Shown piece by piece: positions 45,107-54,560 of a DNA stretch of 64,000 nt. Numbering within the stretch: position 1 is the stretch's first letter; every line of letters begins with the position of its first letter. The DNA is from Lachnospiraceae bacterium. GTDB lineage: Bacteria; Bacillota; Clostridia; Lachnospirales; Lachnospiraceae. The stretch lies in NCBI GenBank assembly GCA_017470985.1, contig JAFUXA010000009.1, forward strand, positions 1-64,000, in the 5' to 3' direction. The translations under genes were made by a program, and so were the position numbers. The notes beneath the pieces are model-generated. The model made no database searches, was not told the DNA's origin, and saw only the letters and a list, made by a program, of their open reading frames with translations.

Positions 45107-46990
45107 ATGGAGTTTGACATTCAGGCAGAGCTTGCCAAGGTTCCATCATCTCCCGGTGTCTATATTATGCACAATAGCAAGGACGCTATAATCTATGTTG
45201 GCAAGGCCAAGAGTCTGACCAACAGATTGCATCAATATTTTCAACCTAGTCATGATGAGGGAATCAAGAAAGCTCAGATGGTGAAGCAAATTGCATATTT
45301 TGAGTACATAGTATGTGATTCGGAGTTGGAAGCTCTTGTATTGGAATGTAATCTAATCAAGGAGCATCGCCCGAAATATAATACTATGCTTCGAGATGAC
45401 AAGACTTATCCTTACATTAAAGTAACCCTAGGGGAACATTTCCCTAGGGTTTTATTTGCTAGACAATTAAAGAAGGATAAGTCCAGATACTTCGGCCCAT
45501 TTACCAGCGCAGGTGCGGTAAAGGATACCATTGAATTGGTCCAGAAGTTGTATCATCTCAGAACATGCTCTCAGAAATTCCCGGAGAGTTTCGGCAAGAA
45601 GAGACCTTGTCTGAATTATCATATGGGACTTTGTCCGGGTGTATGTACAGGCAAAGTGTCCGAGGAAGAGTATATGACACATATTAATGAGGCTATAGAT
45701 TTTCTGGAAGGACATTACCAGCCGGTGGTGAAGGACTTGGAGGCCAAGATGGGCAAGGCTTCTGCAGAACTTGATTTTGAGAAGGCGGCGGAGTATAGAG
45801 ACTTGTTGCACAGTGTGAAATCCTGCCTCCAGAAGCAGAAGATTACAAGTACAGCCGAGAGCGATGACAGAGATATAATTGCTCTTGCTGTGGAAAATGA
45901 TGATGCAGTCATACAGGTATTCTTCATAAGAAATGGTAAGCTGATTGGCCGGGAACATTTCTTCATGAATGTACGAGTTGAGGAAGGTGAGGCTGATATT
46001 GTCAGTCGTTTTATACAACAGTTTTATGCTGGGACACCATTTGTTCCCAAGGAGATTTTCCTGCAATATGAATTGGAAGATGCAGATGCCTTGGAGAAAT
46101 GGTTGGGAGAGAAACGAGGCCAGAGAGTATACATCAAGGTGCCGGTCCGTGGCCAGAAGAATAAGCTGGTGGAGATGGCTGAGAAGAATGCCCGACTTGT
46201 ACTTGATCAGGACAAGGAGAGAATCAAGAAGGAACAGGGCCGTACCATTGGGGCTGTGAAGGAGATAAGTAAGCTGTTGGGGCTTCCTCATATTGATAGA
46301 ATGGAAGCTTATGATATATCCAATATCAATGGTTATCAGACTGTAGGGTCCATGATTGTATTTGTCCAGGGTAGACCGCTAAAGAGCGATTATCGTAAGT
46401 TTAAGCTGAAAACTGTGACAGGGCCGGATGACTATGGCTCAATGCGAGAGGTTTTGACCAGAAGATTCACCCATGGCATGGAAGAGATGGAACAGTTGGA
46501 TGCCAAGGGCTTGGATGCATCTACAGGAAGTTTCACCAGATTCCCTGATGTGATTATGATGGATGGTGGACGAGGTCAGGTTAATATATGTGAAGAAGTC
46601 TTGCAGGAATTGGGATTGGATATTCCTGTGTGCGGTATGGTGAAGGACGACCATCATAGAACTAGAGGCTTATATTTCCACAATGAGGAGATACCTATTG
46701 ATAAGCATTCAGAAGGCTTCCATCTCATTACACGAATGCAGGATGAGGCCCATCGATTTGCCATTGAATATCATAGAAGCCTCAGAAGCAAAGGTCAGAC
46801 CAGAAGCTTTCTGGATGATATAGAAGGAATAGGCCCGGCTAGAAGAAAGGCTTTGATGAAGAGATTCGCTAGTGCAGATGAGATGGCATCAGCTTCTTTA
46901 GAAGAATTAGAAAATATAGATTCTATGAATGCAGCATCAGCCCAGGCAGTATATAATTATTTTCATGGAAAATCAGAAGAAACAGTTTAG
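45107..46990 (+). CDS. uvrC: Excinuclease ABC subunit C (UvrC)
   Basis: 627 residues. GIY-YIG nuclease [20 protein letters not shown] at residues 17-36, a UVR helical pair near 205-240, the RNase H-like second nuclease ([14 protein letters not shown] and DGGRGQVN) and C-terminal helix-hairpin-helix motifs ([16 protein letters not shown]). Makes both incisions in nucleotide excision repair. Coupled closely to ftsH. A strong terminator-like hairpin lies within the coding sequence at 45424-45457. Confidence 0.96.
   Translation: MEFDIQAELAKVPSSPGVYIMHNSKDAIIYVGKAKSLTNRLHQYFQPSHDEGIKKAQMVKQIAYFEYIVCDSELEALVLECNLIKEHRPKYNTMLRDDKTYPYIKVTLGEHFPRVLFARQLKKDKSRYFGPFTSAGAVKDTIELVQKLYHLRTCSQKFPESFGKKRPCLNYHMGLCPGVCTGKVSEEEYMTHINEAIDFLEGHYQPVVKDLEAKMGKASAELDFEKAAEYRDLLHSVKSCLQKQKITSTAESDDRDIIALAVENDDAVIQVFFIRNGKLIGREHFFMNVRVEEGEADIVSRFIQQFYAGTPFVPKEIFLQYELEDADALEKWLGEKRGQRVYIKVPVRGQKNKLVEMAEKNARLVLDQDKERIKKEQGRTIGAVKEISKLLGLPHIDRMEAYDISNINGYQTVGSMIVFVQGRPLKSDYRKFKLKTVTGPDDYGSMREVLTRRFTHGMEEMEQLDAKGLDASTGSFTRFPDVIMMDGGRGQVNICEEVLQELGLDIPVCGMVKDDHHRTRGLYFHNEEIPIDKHSEGFHLITRMQDEAHRFAIEYHRSLRSKGQTRSFLDDIEGIGPARRKALMKRFASADEMASASLEELENIDSMNAASAQAVYNYFHGKSEETV
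45424..45457 (+). terminator. Terminator-like hairpin inside uvrC
   Basis: AACCCTAGGGGA (45424-45435) pairs with TTCCCTAGGGTT (45440-45451), one G-U pair, around a four-base loop, and is followed by TTATTT. The codons used are CTA, GGG and AGG, which are uncommon in neighbouring genes, so the nucleotide sequence rather than the protein may be selected. It could cause partial termination about 320 nt into uvrC. Confidence 0.55.
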
Positions 46991-47175
46991 TCTAAGTGTA
47001 ATATCCATTGTGGATTTTATACATAACCGGACTGTTTTTTCTCTATTTTTGGTATTTTAGGCAAATTGACTTTTATTTTATAAGCCCTAAAATATATGTT
47101 ATGTGGTGCAAATTGCGCGTGGGGATAAGCGCCTGATATACGGGTGTTTAAATAAAAAAATAATTGGAGGGTATT

Positions 47176-48117
47176 ATGGAACAGACAGAAGGCGTTAAGT
47201 TATCATTTTTGGCCAAGAAACTTGGTCTGGTAAATTTTACCGAAGAGATGGATTTGGACGAACATGTAGTTCATCTGGCAGATGTTAACAGACCTGCTCT
47301 GCAGCTTCATGGATTCTATGAACATTTTGAGGAGAATAGAATTCAGATTATCGGTATGGTAGAGCATGCCTACCTTGGAAGTAAAACCAAGGAGGAGAGA
47401 GCGGTAATATTTGACAAGCTCTTAAGCTATGACATCCCATGTCTTATTATATGCAGAGATTTCCGTCCGGAAGACACATTGATGGAGAGCGCTCGAAGAT
47501 ACAATGTACCGGTTCTTGGAACAGATAGAGGCACCTCTGAATTTATGTCAGAGTTGATATTTGAGTTGAATAATGAGCTGGCTCCATGCACTACAATACA
47601 TGGAGTGTTGGTAGATGTATATGGTGAAGGACTTCTCATCACAGGTGAGAGCGGAATCGGAAAGAGCGAGGCGGCCCTTGAGCTTATTAAGCGTGGTCAC
47701 AGACTTGTAGCAGATGATGTTGTAGAAATCAGAAAGACAAGCAGCCAGACTCTTATGGGACAGGCTCCAAAGATTACCAAGCATCTCATAGAGCTTCGTG
47801 GTATTGGAATCATCGATGTGAAGAGTTTGTTCGGTGTTGAATGTGTAAAGGAACGCCAGAAGATAGATTTTGTTATTAAATTGGAAGATTGGCGCAAGGA
47901 GGCTGATTACGACAGACTGGGCTTGAACGAAGAATATATGGAGATTCTGGGCCAGAAGGTTGTATGTCATTCCCTTCCAATCAGACCGGGTAGAAATCTG
48001 GCTGTTATTTGCGAGACTGCAGCTGTTAACCATAGACAGAAGAAGATGGGATACAATGCCGCTGAGGAGTTGTATCGTAGAGTGCAGAACAATATTGATT
48101 CAGGAAATATGAATTAA
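47176..48117 (+). CDS. hprK: HPr kinase/phosphorylase (HprK)
   Basis: 313 residues from ATG 47176 (site TTGGAGGG); TTG 47164 is part of the ribosome site. P-loop GESGIGKSEAALEL near 153-166, then VADDVVEI and the C-terminal family motif LRGIGIIDVKSLFG. Phosphorylates Ser46 of HPr (and Crh) under sugar excess and removes the phosphate otherwise. A promoter TTGACT-16-TAAAAT lies at 47066-47093. Its probable substrate is encoded at 52275. Confidence 0.95.
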   Translation: MEQTEGVKLSFLAKKLGLVNFTEEMDLDEHVVHLADVNRPALQLHGFYEHFEENRIQIIGMVEHAYLGSKTKEERAVIFDKLLSYDIPCLIICRDFRPEDTLMESARRYNVPVLGTDRGTSEFMSELIFELNNELAPCTTIHGVLVDVYGEGLLITGESGIGKSEAALELIKRGHRLVADDVVEIRKTSSQTLMGQAPKITKHLIELRGIGIIDVKSLFGVECVKERQKIDFVIKLEDWRKEADYDRLGLNEEYMEILGQKVVCHSLPIRPGRNLAVICETAAVNHRQKKMGYNAAEELYRRVQNNIDSGNMN

Positions 48118-48197
48118 TATATAGATGACAAATATGCTGATGACAAATATAGATAAATGGCATAGATGACTAAAATAATGAACTGGAGGATAAGTTA

Positions 48198-49586
48198 ATG
48201 GAAAGAGAAAACGCATGGAACAAGTACGAAGACAAGACAGAAGTCTTCGAATTTGCAGAAGGATATAGAAAATTTATTTCAGAGAATAAGACAGAGCGCG
48301 AGTGCGCAAGCTTCTTTGAAGAGCAGGCAATCAAGGCTGGATTCAAGGATTTGAAGGAAGTTATCAAATCTGGCAAGGCTATCAAAGCCGGAGACAGACT
48401 TTATGCAATTAATAAAGGCAAGGAAGTGGCACTTTTTGTAATCGGTAAGAAGCCACTTTGCGAGGGACTTAGAATTCTCGGAGCTCATATCGATTCACCT
48501 CGTATGGATTTGAAGCAGAATCCACTTTACGAAGATACAGACATGGCTTTGCTTGACACACATTATTATGGTGGTGTGAAGAAATATCAGTGGGTTACAC
48601 TTCCACTTGCTCTTCACGGTGTGGTTGCCAAGAAGAATGGAGAAGTTATCAAGGTAAATGTAGGTGATGAAGCTGGAGATCCTGTATTTGGTGTTAGCGA
48701 TTTGCTTATTCATTTATCAGAAGAGCAGCTTCAGAAGAAGGGCTCAAAAGTTGTGGAAGGTGAAGACTTAAATGTATTAGTTGGTAGCATTCCGGTTAAG
48801 AAGGATGAGAAGGAAGAAGTAAAGGAATTGGTTAAGGCCAATATTGTGAATATCCTTCAGGAGAAATATGGAATTGAGGAGGAGGACTTCCTTTCAGCAG
48901 AAATCGAAGTTGTTCCTGCTGGTGAAGCTAGAGACTACGGCTTCGATAGATCAATGATCATGGGATATGGCCATGATGACAGAGTGTGCGCTTACCCTTC
49001 ATATGAGGCTATTGCTGCAATGAAGGATGTGGATTATACAAGCGTATGTCTTCTTGTTGACAAGGAGGAAATCGGTTCTGTTGGTGCCACAGGTATGCAG
49101 TCTTCATTCTTTGAGGATATGGTTGCAGAGCTTTGTGCTCTTGAGGGAAATGATAGTAGCGTATACCTGAGAAGAGTTCTCTCTCATTCCAAGGTGTTAT
49201 CTTCTGATGTAAGTGCTGCCTTCGATCCAAATTACCCAAGTGTATTTGAGAAGAAGAATGCTGCTTACTTCGGTAGAGGTGTTGTATACAACAAATATAC
49301 TGGAGCTCGTGGTAAGTCTGGATCTAATGATGCAGGCGCAGAGTATGTGGCATGGGTTCGAAAGGTTATGGATGATGCAGAAGTTGCATTCCAGACAGCA
49401 GAACTTGGCAAGGTAGATGCTGGTGGCGGCGGAACAATCGCTTACATCTTGGCTAACCTTAATATGGAAGTAATCGACAGTGGTGTGGCTGTATTAAATA
49501 TGCACGCTCCATGGGAGATTATCAGCAAGGTTGACTTGTACGAAGCATTTAGAGCGTACAAGGCCTTCCTTACAGCAGAACAATAA
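48198..49586 (+). CDS. M18-family aspartyl aminopeptidase
   Basis: 462 residues, cytosolic zinc aminopeptidase removing acidic N-terminal residues. Metal-binding motifs include GAHIDSPRMDLK near 94 and LLVDKEEIGSVGATGMQ near 282-298, and a C-terminal histidine in NMHAPWEI near 435. ATG 48198 has CTGGAGGAT upstream. Confidence 0.92.
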   Translation: MERENAWNKYEDKTEVFEFAEGYRKFISENKTERECASFFEEQAIKAGFKDLKEVIKSGKAIKAGDRLYAINKGKEVALFVIGKKPLCEGLRILGAHIDSPRMDLKQNPLYEDTDMALLDTHYYGGVKKYQWVTLPLALHGVVAKKNGEVIKVNVGDEAGDPVFGVSDLLIHLSEEQLQKKGSKVVEGEDLNVLVGSIPVKKDEKEEVKELVKANIVNILQEKYGIEEEDFLSAEIEVVPAGEARDYGFDRSMIMGYGHDDRVCAYPSYEAIAAMKDVDYTSVCLLVDKEEIGSVGATGMQSSFFEDMVAELCALEGNDSSVYLRRVLSHSKVLSSDVSAAFDPNYPSVFEKKNAAYFGRGVVYNKYTGARGKSGSNDAGAEYVAWVRKVMDDAEVAFQTAELGKVDAGGGGTIAYILANLNMEVIDSGVAVLNMHAPWEIISKVDLYEAFRAYKAFLTAEQ

Positions 49587-49603
49587 AAACGAGGATTGGT
49601 TAC

Positions 49604-50512
49604 ATGGATAGCTGGATTGAAGATTTGAAAAAACATTTTGCCCAATTGCATATGATGGAAAATGAGCCTATGTGCAAGCATACAACTTTTCGAATAGGCG
49701 GTCCTGCTGATTTATATGTGGAACCGACTATTGAGGAAGTGGGAGATGTCATTTGCTATTGTGTGGAAAATGGTATTCCTCTTACTATTTTAGGAAATGG
49801 CAGTAATGTCTTGGTAAGTGATGATGGTATCCGCGGGGTGGTAATATCCCTGGGTAATCAGATGTCCGATATCAAAGTTGAAGGAAATAAGATTTTCGTC
49901 GAGGCAGGCGCAATGCTTGCCAAGGTGGCAAATGAAGCTGCAGCCCACAGCTTAAGCGGCATGGAATTTGCAGCAGGCATCCCTGGAACCATAGGCGGTG
50001 CGATGATTATGAATGCAGGTGCTTATGGCGGAGAGATGAAGGATATAGTGAAATCAGTAACCGTAGTCAACTATGATGGTGACATGGAAGTGTGGAATGC
50101 TGATGAGTTGGATCTGTCTTACAGACATAGCCGCATGATGGATGAGGATGTAATTGTTCTCAGCGCTGTATTTGAATTGGAACCTGGCGATGAATCTGAA
50201 ATCAGAGCCAAGATGGCAGATTTCAGAGGCCGTAGACAGGATAAACAGCCACTGGAATTTCCTAGTGCGGGAAGTACATTCAAGAGACCGGAAGGATATT
50301 TCGCCGGGAAACTTATAATGGATGCAGGCCTGGCTGGATATACAGTAGGAGGCGCTCAGGTATCTGAGAAGCATTGCGGATTCGTTATAAACCGGGGCTC
50401 TGCAACAGCTGCTGATGTGTGTCAGCTGATGGATGATGTTGCCCATAAGGTGCAGGATAAATTTAATGTCACTTTGGAACCTGAAGTTCGTAAAATTGGA
50501 GATTTCAAATGA
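49604..50512 (+). CDS. murB: UDP-N-acetylenolpyruvoylglucosamine reductase (MurB)
   Basis: 302 residues, type IIa MurB. FAD-binding segments: FRIGGPADLYV, LGNGSNVLVSDDGIRG and GIPGTIGGAMIMNAGAYGGE near 127-146. Active site serine region SAGSTFKRPEG near 224 and a C-terminal glutamate in LEPEVRKIG. Second step of peptidoglycan precursor synthesis. Its stop overlaps the rapZ start (ATGA). Confidence 0.95.
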   Translation: MDSWIEDLKKHFAQLHMMENEPMCKHTTFRIGGPADLYVEPTIEEVGDVICYCVENGIPLTILGNGSNVLVSDDGIRGVVISLGNQMSDIKVEGNKIFVEAGAMLAKVANEAAAHSLSGMEFAAGIPGTIGGAMIMNAGAYGGEMKDIVKSVTVVNYDGDMEVWNADELDLSYRHSRMMDEDVIVLSAVFELEPGDESEIRAKMADFRGRRQDKQPLEFPSAGSTFKRPEGYFAGKLIMDAGLAGYTVGGAQVSEKHCGFVINRGSATAADVCQLMDDVAHKVQDKFNVTLEPEVRKIGDFK

Positions 50513-51381
50513 AGATATTGATTTTGACAGGTATGTCGGGTGCCGGTAAGAGCACTGCGTTCAAAATGTTAGAAGATATTGGATATTATTGCGTTGATAA
50601 TTTGCCGGTGCAACTTCTCAAGAGCTTTATTGATTTGAGCGATAATGGCACCGGAGATCAACAAAAGGTTGCTGTAGGGCTTGATGTCCGTAACGACTCT
50701 CTTCAGTTGTTGAAGGATATCTTGCCGGAACTTCGAGATGACGGCAAGAAGTATTCTATTCTATTTCTGGATGCGGAGGATGAGGTTCTTGTAAAGAGAT
50801 ACAAGGAGACCAGAAGAAATCATCCTTTATCTGGAACAGAACGCATACAGGCAGGTATTGAGAAAGAACGAGCTGAGATTAAGTTCCTGAAGGAACAGGC
50901 AGATTTTATTATCGATACCACTCACTTACTTACAAGAGAATTGAAGGAAGAATTACAGAAGATATTTGTGGAGCAGGAGGATTTCAAGAACCTCTTCGTC
51001 ACAGTTATGTCTTTTGGATTTAAATATGGCATTCCATCAGATGCTGATCTGGTATTTGATGTTAGATTTCTGCCAAATCCATACTATGTTCATGAACTTC
51101 GCCCGAAGACGGGAAATGATGTGGAGATTCAGCAGTTCGTCATGAAAAATGATGAGGCACATGAGTTTCTGAACAAGCTGGAAGATATGATTAAATTCCT
51201 CATTCCAAATTATATAAAAGAGGGCAAGAATCAACTGGTAATTGCCATTGGATGTACTGGCGGTAAACATCGCTCAGTTACTCTTGCCAATGCAATATAT
51301 GAGAGACTCTCTGATGATGATTCTATTGGCATCAAAATAGAACACAGAGATATTGCAAAGGATGCTTCGCGAGGAAAGTAA
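50509..51381 (+). CDS. rapZ: RNase adapter / nucleotide-binding protein RapZ (YvcJ)
   Basis: 290 residues. Walker A GMSGAGKSTA at 8-17, Walker B-like FLDAEDE near 90, and the C-terminal domain with DVRFLPNPYYVHELRPKTG and CTGGKHRSVTLA. In B. subtilis the homologue YvcJ affects competence; in E. coli RapZ directs RNase E to glmS regulators. Between overlapping murB and whiA. Confidence 0.94.
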   Translation: MKILILTGMSGAGKSTAFKMLEDIGYYCVDNLPVQLLKSFIDLSDNGTGDQQKVAVGLDVRNDSLQLLKDILPELRDDGKKYSILFLDAEDEVLVKRYKETRRNHPLSGTERIQAGIEKERAEIKFLKEQADFIIDTTHLLTRELKEELQKIFVEQEDFKNLFVTVMSFGFKYGIPSDADLVFDVRFLPNPYYVHELRPKTGNDVEIQQFVMKNDEAHEFLNKLEDMIKFLIPNYIKEGKNQLVIAIGCTGGKHRSVTLANAIYERLSDDDSIGIKIEHRDIAKDASRGK

Positions 51382-51382
51382 T

Positions 51383-52222
51383 ATGTCCTTTTCTCAGGAA
51401 GTGAAAAATGAGCTGGTTGATCACATTGATAATGGCAGACATTGCCAGATTGCAGAGCTTTGTGGCCTTATAAGCTTCGGCGGAAAAGTGGCACAAAATG
51501 ATGCAGGCTCTGTAATAGAATTTCAATGCGATTATCCTAAAATGCAAAAAAAGTACTTTACTTTATCCAACAAAGCTAATATCATAGGGGGCGATGGCCT
51601 TGAATTTTTCCCTGAGACCCCTGATACATTGGAACAGGTAAAGGGAATTATAGTACAACAGACTTGTTGCAAGCGGGCATATTTACGAGGAGCATTTCTC
51701 ATGGCCGGCTCAATTAGTGATCCTAACAAGGGATATCACTTTGAGGTGGTTTGTAAATCAGAGAAGCAGGCTCAGCAGATACAGTATATAATGACATCTA
51801 TGGATTTGGATGCCAAAATCGTAAATAGGCAGAAGCATTATGTGGTTTATTTAAAAGAAGGGGAGCAGATTGTATCTGCCCTTGGATTTATGGGAGCCAC
51901 CAAAGCATTGATGGACTTGGAAAATATTAGAATTCTCAAGGAAATGCGCAATACTGTAAACAGACGAGTGAATTGTGAGGCGGCAAATATTACCAAGACG
52001 GTAAATGCAGCTGTGAAGCAGATTCAGGATATAAAACTTATTGATGAAATGAAAGGTCTGTCTGCGCTTCCAGAGAATTTAAGGGATATTGCAATTATTA
52101 GATTGGAAAATCCGGATGCTTCATTGAAGGACTTAGGCGAAATGATGACACCGCCTATTGGTAAATCAGGCGTGAATCATCGTTTGAGAAAAATTAGTGA
52201 AATAGCAGATAAGCTTAGATAG
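51383..52222 (+). CDS. whiA: WhiA/YvcL DNA-binding protein
   Basis: 279 residues from ATG 51383 (site GCGAGGAAAG); rapZ ends two bases earlier. A shortened LAGLIDADG-like domain (RGAFLMAGSISDPNKGYHFE near 107-126) precedes the C-terminal HTH (LKDLGEMMTPPIGKSGVNHR). It is somewhat shorter than the roughly 310-residue family norm. In other Firmicutes it affects division and chromosome segregation. Confidence 0.93.
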   Translation: MSFSQEVKNELVDHIDNGRHCQIAELCGLISFGGKVAQNDAGSVIEFQCDYPKMQKKYFTLSNKANIIGGDGLEFFPETPDTLEQVKGIIVQQTCCKRAYLRGAFLMAGSISDPNKGYHFEVVCKSEKQAQQIQYIMTSMDLDAKIVNRQKHYVVYLKEGEQIVSALGFMGATKALMDLENIRILKEMRNTVNRRVNCEAANITKTVNAAVKQIQDIKLIDEMKGLSALPENLRDIAIIRLENPDASLKDLGEMMTPPIGKSGVNHRLRKISEIADKLR

Positions 52223-52274
52223 CTTTTCAATAGAAGAAACAGTCAAACAAGATGCTTTTTGACAGGAGGGCAAA

Positions 52275-52523
52275 ATGAAGAAAGAAGTTACAATTACAAT
52301 GAAAGACACTATGGAGGCAACACCTATTGCTCAGTTAGTGAGCGTGGCAAATCAGTATAGCAGCCAGATTTATCTTGAGATGGATTCTGCCAGAGTCAAC
52401 GCTAAGAGCATTATGGGAATGATGAGTATGGTGTTCTCTACAGGTTCTGTTGTAACAATTGATGCAGAAGGTGATGATGAGGCTACAGCAATTGTTGCTA
52501 TCGAGGAGTTCCTTACTGCATAA
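52275..52523 (+). CDS. HPr/Crh-like protein lacking the phosphotransfer histidine
   Basis: 82 residues with the HPr fold pattern. The region that reads GIHARPAT in B. subtilis HPr is here TMEATPIA, so His15 is replaced by Glu and Arg17 by Thr; it cannot carry PTS phosphate from enzyme I. The regulatory site is kept: VNAKSIMGMMSM contains the Ser46 that HprK phosphorylates. This is the pattern of Crh (which has Gln15). Its position after rapZ-whiA matches that of crh in B. subtilis. ATG 52275 follows ACAGGAGGG. Likely role: carbon catabolite regulation. Confidence 0.88.
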   Translation: MKKEVTITMKDTMEATPIAQLVSVANQYSSQIYLEMDSARVNAKSIMGMMSMVFSTGSVVTIDAEGDDEATAIVAIEEFLTA

Positions 52524-52548
52524 TAGGTAGATTTACGAAGGCTGGAAT

Positions 52549-53454
52549 ATGAGCAAGAAACTTTTATTTATTTTTAATTCTCATTCGGGAAAAGGCAAAA
52601 TAAGAAATAATTTAGTTGAAATAATAGATATATTCGTCAAAGCGGGATATGAGACCACAGTCTATACAACTCAAAGTCAGGGCGATGCAGTGAATAAGGC
52701 TTGTGAGGAAGCAGGTAATTATGACCGTATTGTATGTAGTGGCGGAGATGGAACCTTGGATGAGGTTGTTACAGGTGTGATGAAATCAGATTTCGAAGTG
52801 CCTGTCGGATATATTCCTGCTGGAAGCACCAATGATTTTGGTAATTCTCTGGGCATTGATAAGGATATGATTCATGCAGCAGATATTGCGGCAAATGGTT
52901 ATAAATTTCCTTGTGATATTGGAAAATTTAATGAGGATTATTTCGTATATGTAGCAGCATTTGGCATATTTACGGAAGTATCCTATGCTACAGACCAGGG
53001 ATTGAAAAATATGCTTGGACATACTGCATATATTTTAGAGGGAGCCAAGCAACTTTGGGATATACCTTCATACCGTATGCAGGTGGAATATGATGGTAAT
53101 GTATTATATGACGAGTTTATATATGGTATGATTACAAACTCTATGTCAGTGGGTGGATTCAAAGGAATCATCCCAGGCAACATCAGTTTAAATGATGGTA
53201 AGTTTGAAGTTACGCTGATTCGTATGCCCAAAAATCCAATTGAGTTAAATGATATATTGGCATTTCTTACAGGAATGTCCAAGGACTCTACAATGGTATA
53301 CTCTTTCCAGACAGACCATATAAAGCTTACCAGCAACGAAGTTGTGCCATGGACTTTGGATGGAGAATTTGGTGGAGAACACCAGATTGTAAGACTGGAT
53401 AATTGTAAGCAAGCGTTGGATATAATTGTCGAAGATAAAACAGAGACGAACTAA
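52549..53454 (+). CDS. Diacylglycerol kinase family lipid kinase (YegS/DgkB-like)
   Basis: 301 residues. FNSHSGKGK near 7, the nucleotide site CSGGDGTLDEVVTGV near 63-77 and GYIPAGSTNDFGNSLG near 90-105 define the DAGK catalytic family. Phosphorylates diacylglycerol or a related lipid at the membrane surface. ATG 52549 has a weak site GAAGGCTGG. Ends at a strong terminator. Confidence 0.9.
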   Translation: MSKKLLFIFNSHSGKGKIRNNLVEIIDIFVKAGYETTVYTTQSQGDAVNKACEEAGNYDRIVCSGGDGTLDEVVTGVMKSDFEVPVGYIPAGSTNDFGNSLGIDKDMIHAADIAANGYKFPCDIGKFNEDYFVYVAAFGIFTEVSYATDQGLKNMLGHTAYILEGAKQLWDIPSYRMQVEYDGNVLYDEFIYGMITNSMSVGGFKGIIPGNISLNDGKFEVTLIRMPKNPIELNDILAFLTGMSKDSTMVYSFQTDHIKLTSNEVVPWTLDGEFGGEHQIVRLDNCKQALDIIVEDKTETN

Positions 53455-53463
53455 TAGTAAAGT

Positions 53464-53510
53464 TTCCATACAAAATGGGTAAAAATAGCCTATTTTGTAT
53501 GGAATTTTTT
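53464..53510 (+). terminator. Terminator after the lipid kinase gene
   Basis: TTCCATACAAAAT (53464-53476) and ATTTTGTATGGAA (53492-53504) are a perfect 13-bp stem followed by TTTTTT. Confidence 0.9.
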
Positions 53511-53512
53511 AG

Positions 53513-53541
53513 TTGAATGGATTCTGTAATTAGAATATAAT
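53513..53541 (+). promoter_or_regulatory. fba promoter
   Basis: TTGAAT (53513-53518), 17-bp spacer, TATAAT (53536-53541), directly after the previous terminator. Confidence 0.75.
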
Positions 53542-53581
53542 GTTTTCAGAGTGTTTTATTGAAGAAATGGAGGATATAAAT

Positions 53582-54445
53582 ATGTTAGTTTCTGCAAAAG
53601 AAATGTTGGATAAGGCTAAGGCTGGACATTATGCAGTAGGTCAGTTCAACATCAATAATTTAGAGTGGACAAAGGCTATTCTTTCTACAGCACAGGAATT
53701 GAATTCACCTGTTATTCTTGGTGTATCTGAAGGTGCTGGAAAGTATATGACAGGCTACAAGACAGTAGCTGGAATGGTAAAGGCTATGATCGAGGAGTTG
53801 AATATCACAGTTCCTGTAGCTCTTCACTTGGATCATGGTAGCTACGAAGGATGTCTCAAGTGTGTTGAGGCAGGATTCTCTTCTATTATGTTTGATGGTT
53901 CACACTATCCAATCGAGGAGAATATCGAGAAGACTAAGGAATTGGTAGCTCTTGCTCACAAGAACGGAATGTCTATCGAGGCTGAGGTTGGTTCTATCGG
54001 TGGAGAAGAAGATGGTGTTATCGGTAAGGGTGAGTGCGCTGACCCTAACGAGTGCAAGGCAATCGCTGATCTTGGCGTTGATATGCTTGCAGCTGGTATT
54101 GGTAACATTCACGGTAAGTACCCAGAGAACTGGGAAGGACTTTCATTCGAGACATTGGATGCAGTTCAGCAGCTTACAGGTGCAATGCCATTAGTACTTC
54201 ACGGTGGTACAGGTATTCCTGAGGATCAGATCAAGAAGGCTATCTCTCTTGGAGTATCTAAAATTAATGTTAATACAGAGTGTCAGTTATCATTTGCTGA
54301 CGCAACTAGAAAATATATCGAAGCTGGTAAGGATTTAGAAGGTAAGGGATTTGACCCTAGAAAGCTTCTTGCTCCTGGTACAGAGGCTATTAAGGCTACT
54401 GTAAAAGAGAAGATGGAATTATTCGGTTCTGTTGGACAGGCTTAA
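53582..54445 (+). CDS. fba: Class II fructose-1,6-bisphosphate aldolase
   Basis: 287 residues from ATG 53582 (site GGAGG); the frame opens at 53540 inside the -10 box and is rejected. Zinc and substrate motifs: HLDHGSYEGC near 82-91, EAEVGSIGGEEDG near 134, GIGNIHGKYP near 176, LHGGTGIP and NVNTECQLSF near 231-240. Central glycolytic enzyme. Its codons are strongly biased, as expected of a highly expressed gene. Confidence 0.95.
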   Translation: MLVSAKEMLDKAKAGHYAVGQFNINNLEWTKAILSTAQELNSPVILGVSEGAGKYMTGYKTVAGMVKAMIEELNITVPVALHLDHGSYEGCLKCVEAGFSSIMFDGSHYPIEENIEKTKELVALAHKNGMSIEAEVGSIGGEEDGVIGKGECADPNECKAIADLGVDMLAAGIGNIHGKYPENWEGLSFETLDAVQQLTGAMPLVLHGGTGIPEDQIKKAISLGVSKINVNTECQLSFADATRKYIEAGKDLEGKGFDPRKLLAPGTEAIKATVKEKMELFGSVGQA

Positions 54446-54465
54446 TTTATATTACTTGCATATAA

Positions 54466-54494
54466 AGCTGAGTGGGGCTATGCCCCATTCAGCT
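54466..54494 (+). terminator. Terminator after fba
   Basis: AGCTGAGTGGGGC and GCCCCATTCAGCT (54466-54494) form a stem with a TAT loop; the tail is ATTTAAATAA, only partly T-rich. Confidence 0.65.
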
Positions 54495-54560
54495 ATTTAA
54501 ATAATAGGCAATTGTTTTAAATTTCCTATTATATTTAATAAAAATTGAAAGGACAAACAA

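Noticed and set aside
45467-46291. Long minus-strand ORF opposite uvrC
   Set aside because: It has no ribosome site and its composition is that of an antisense shadow of a conserved gene.
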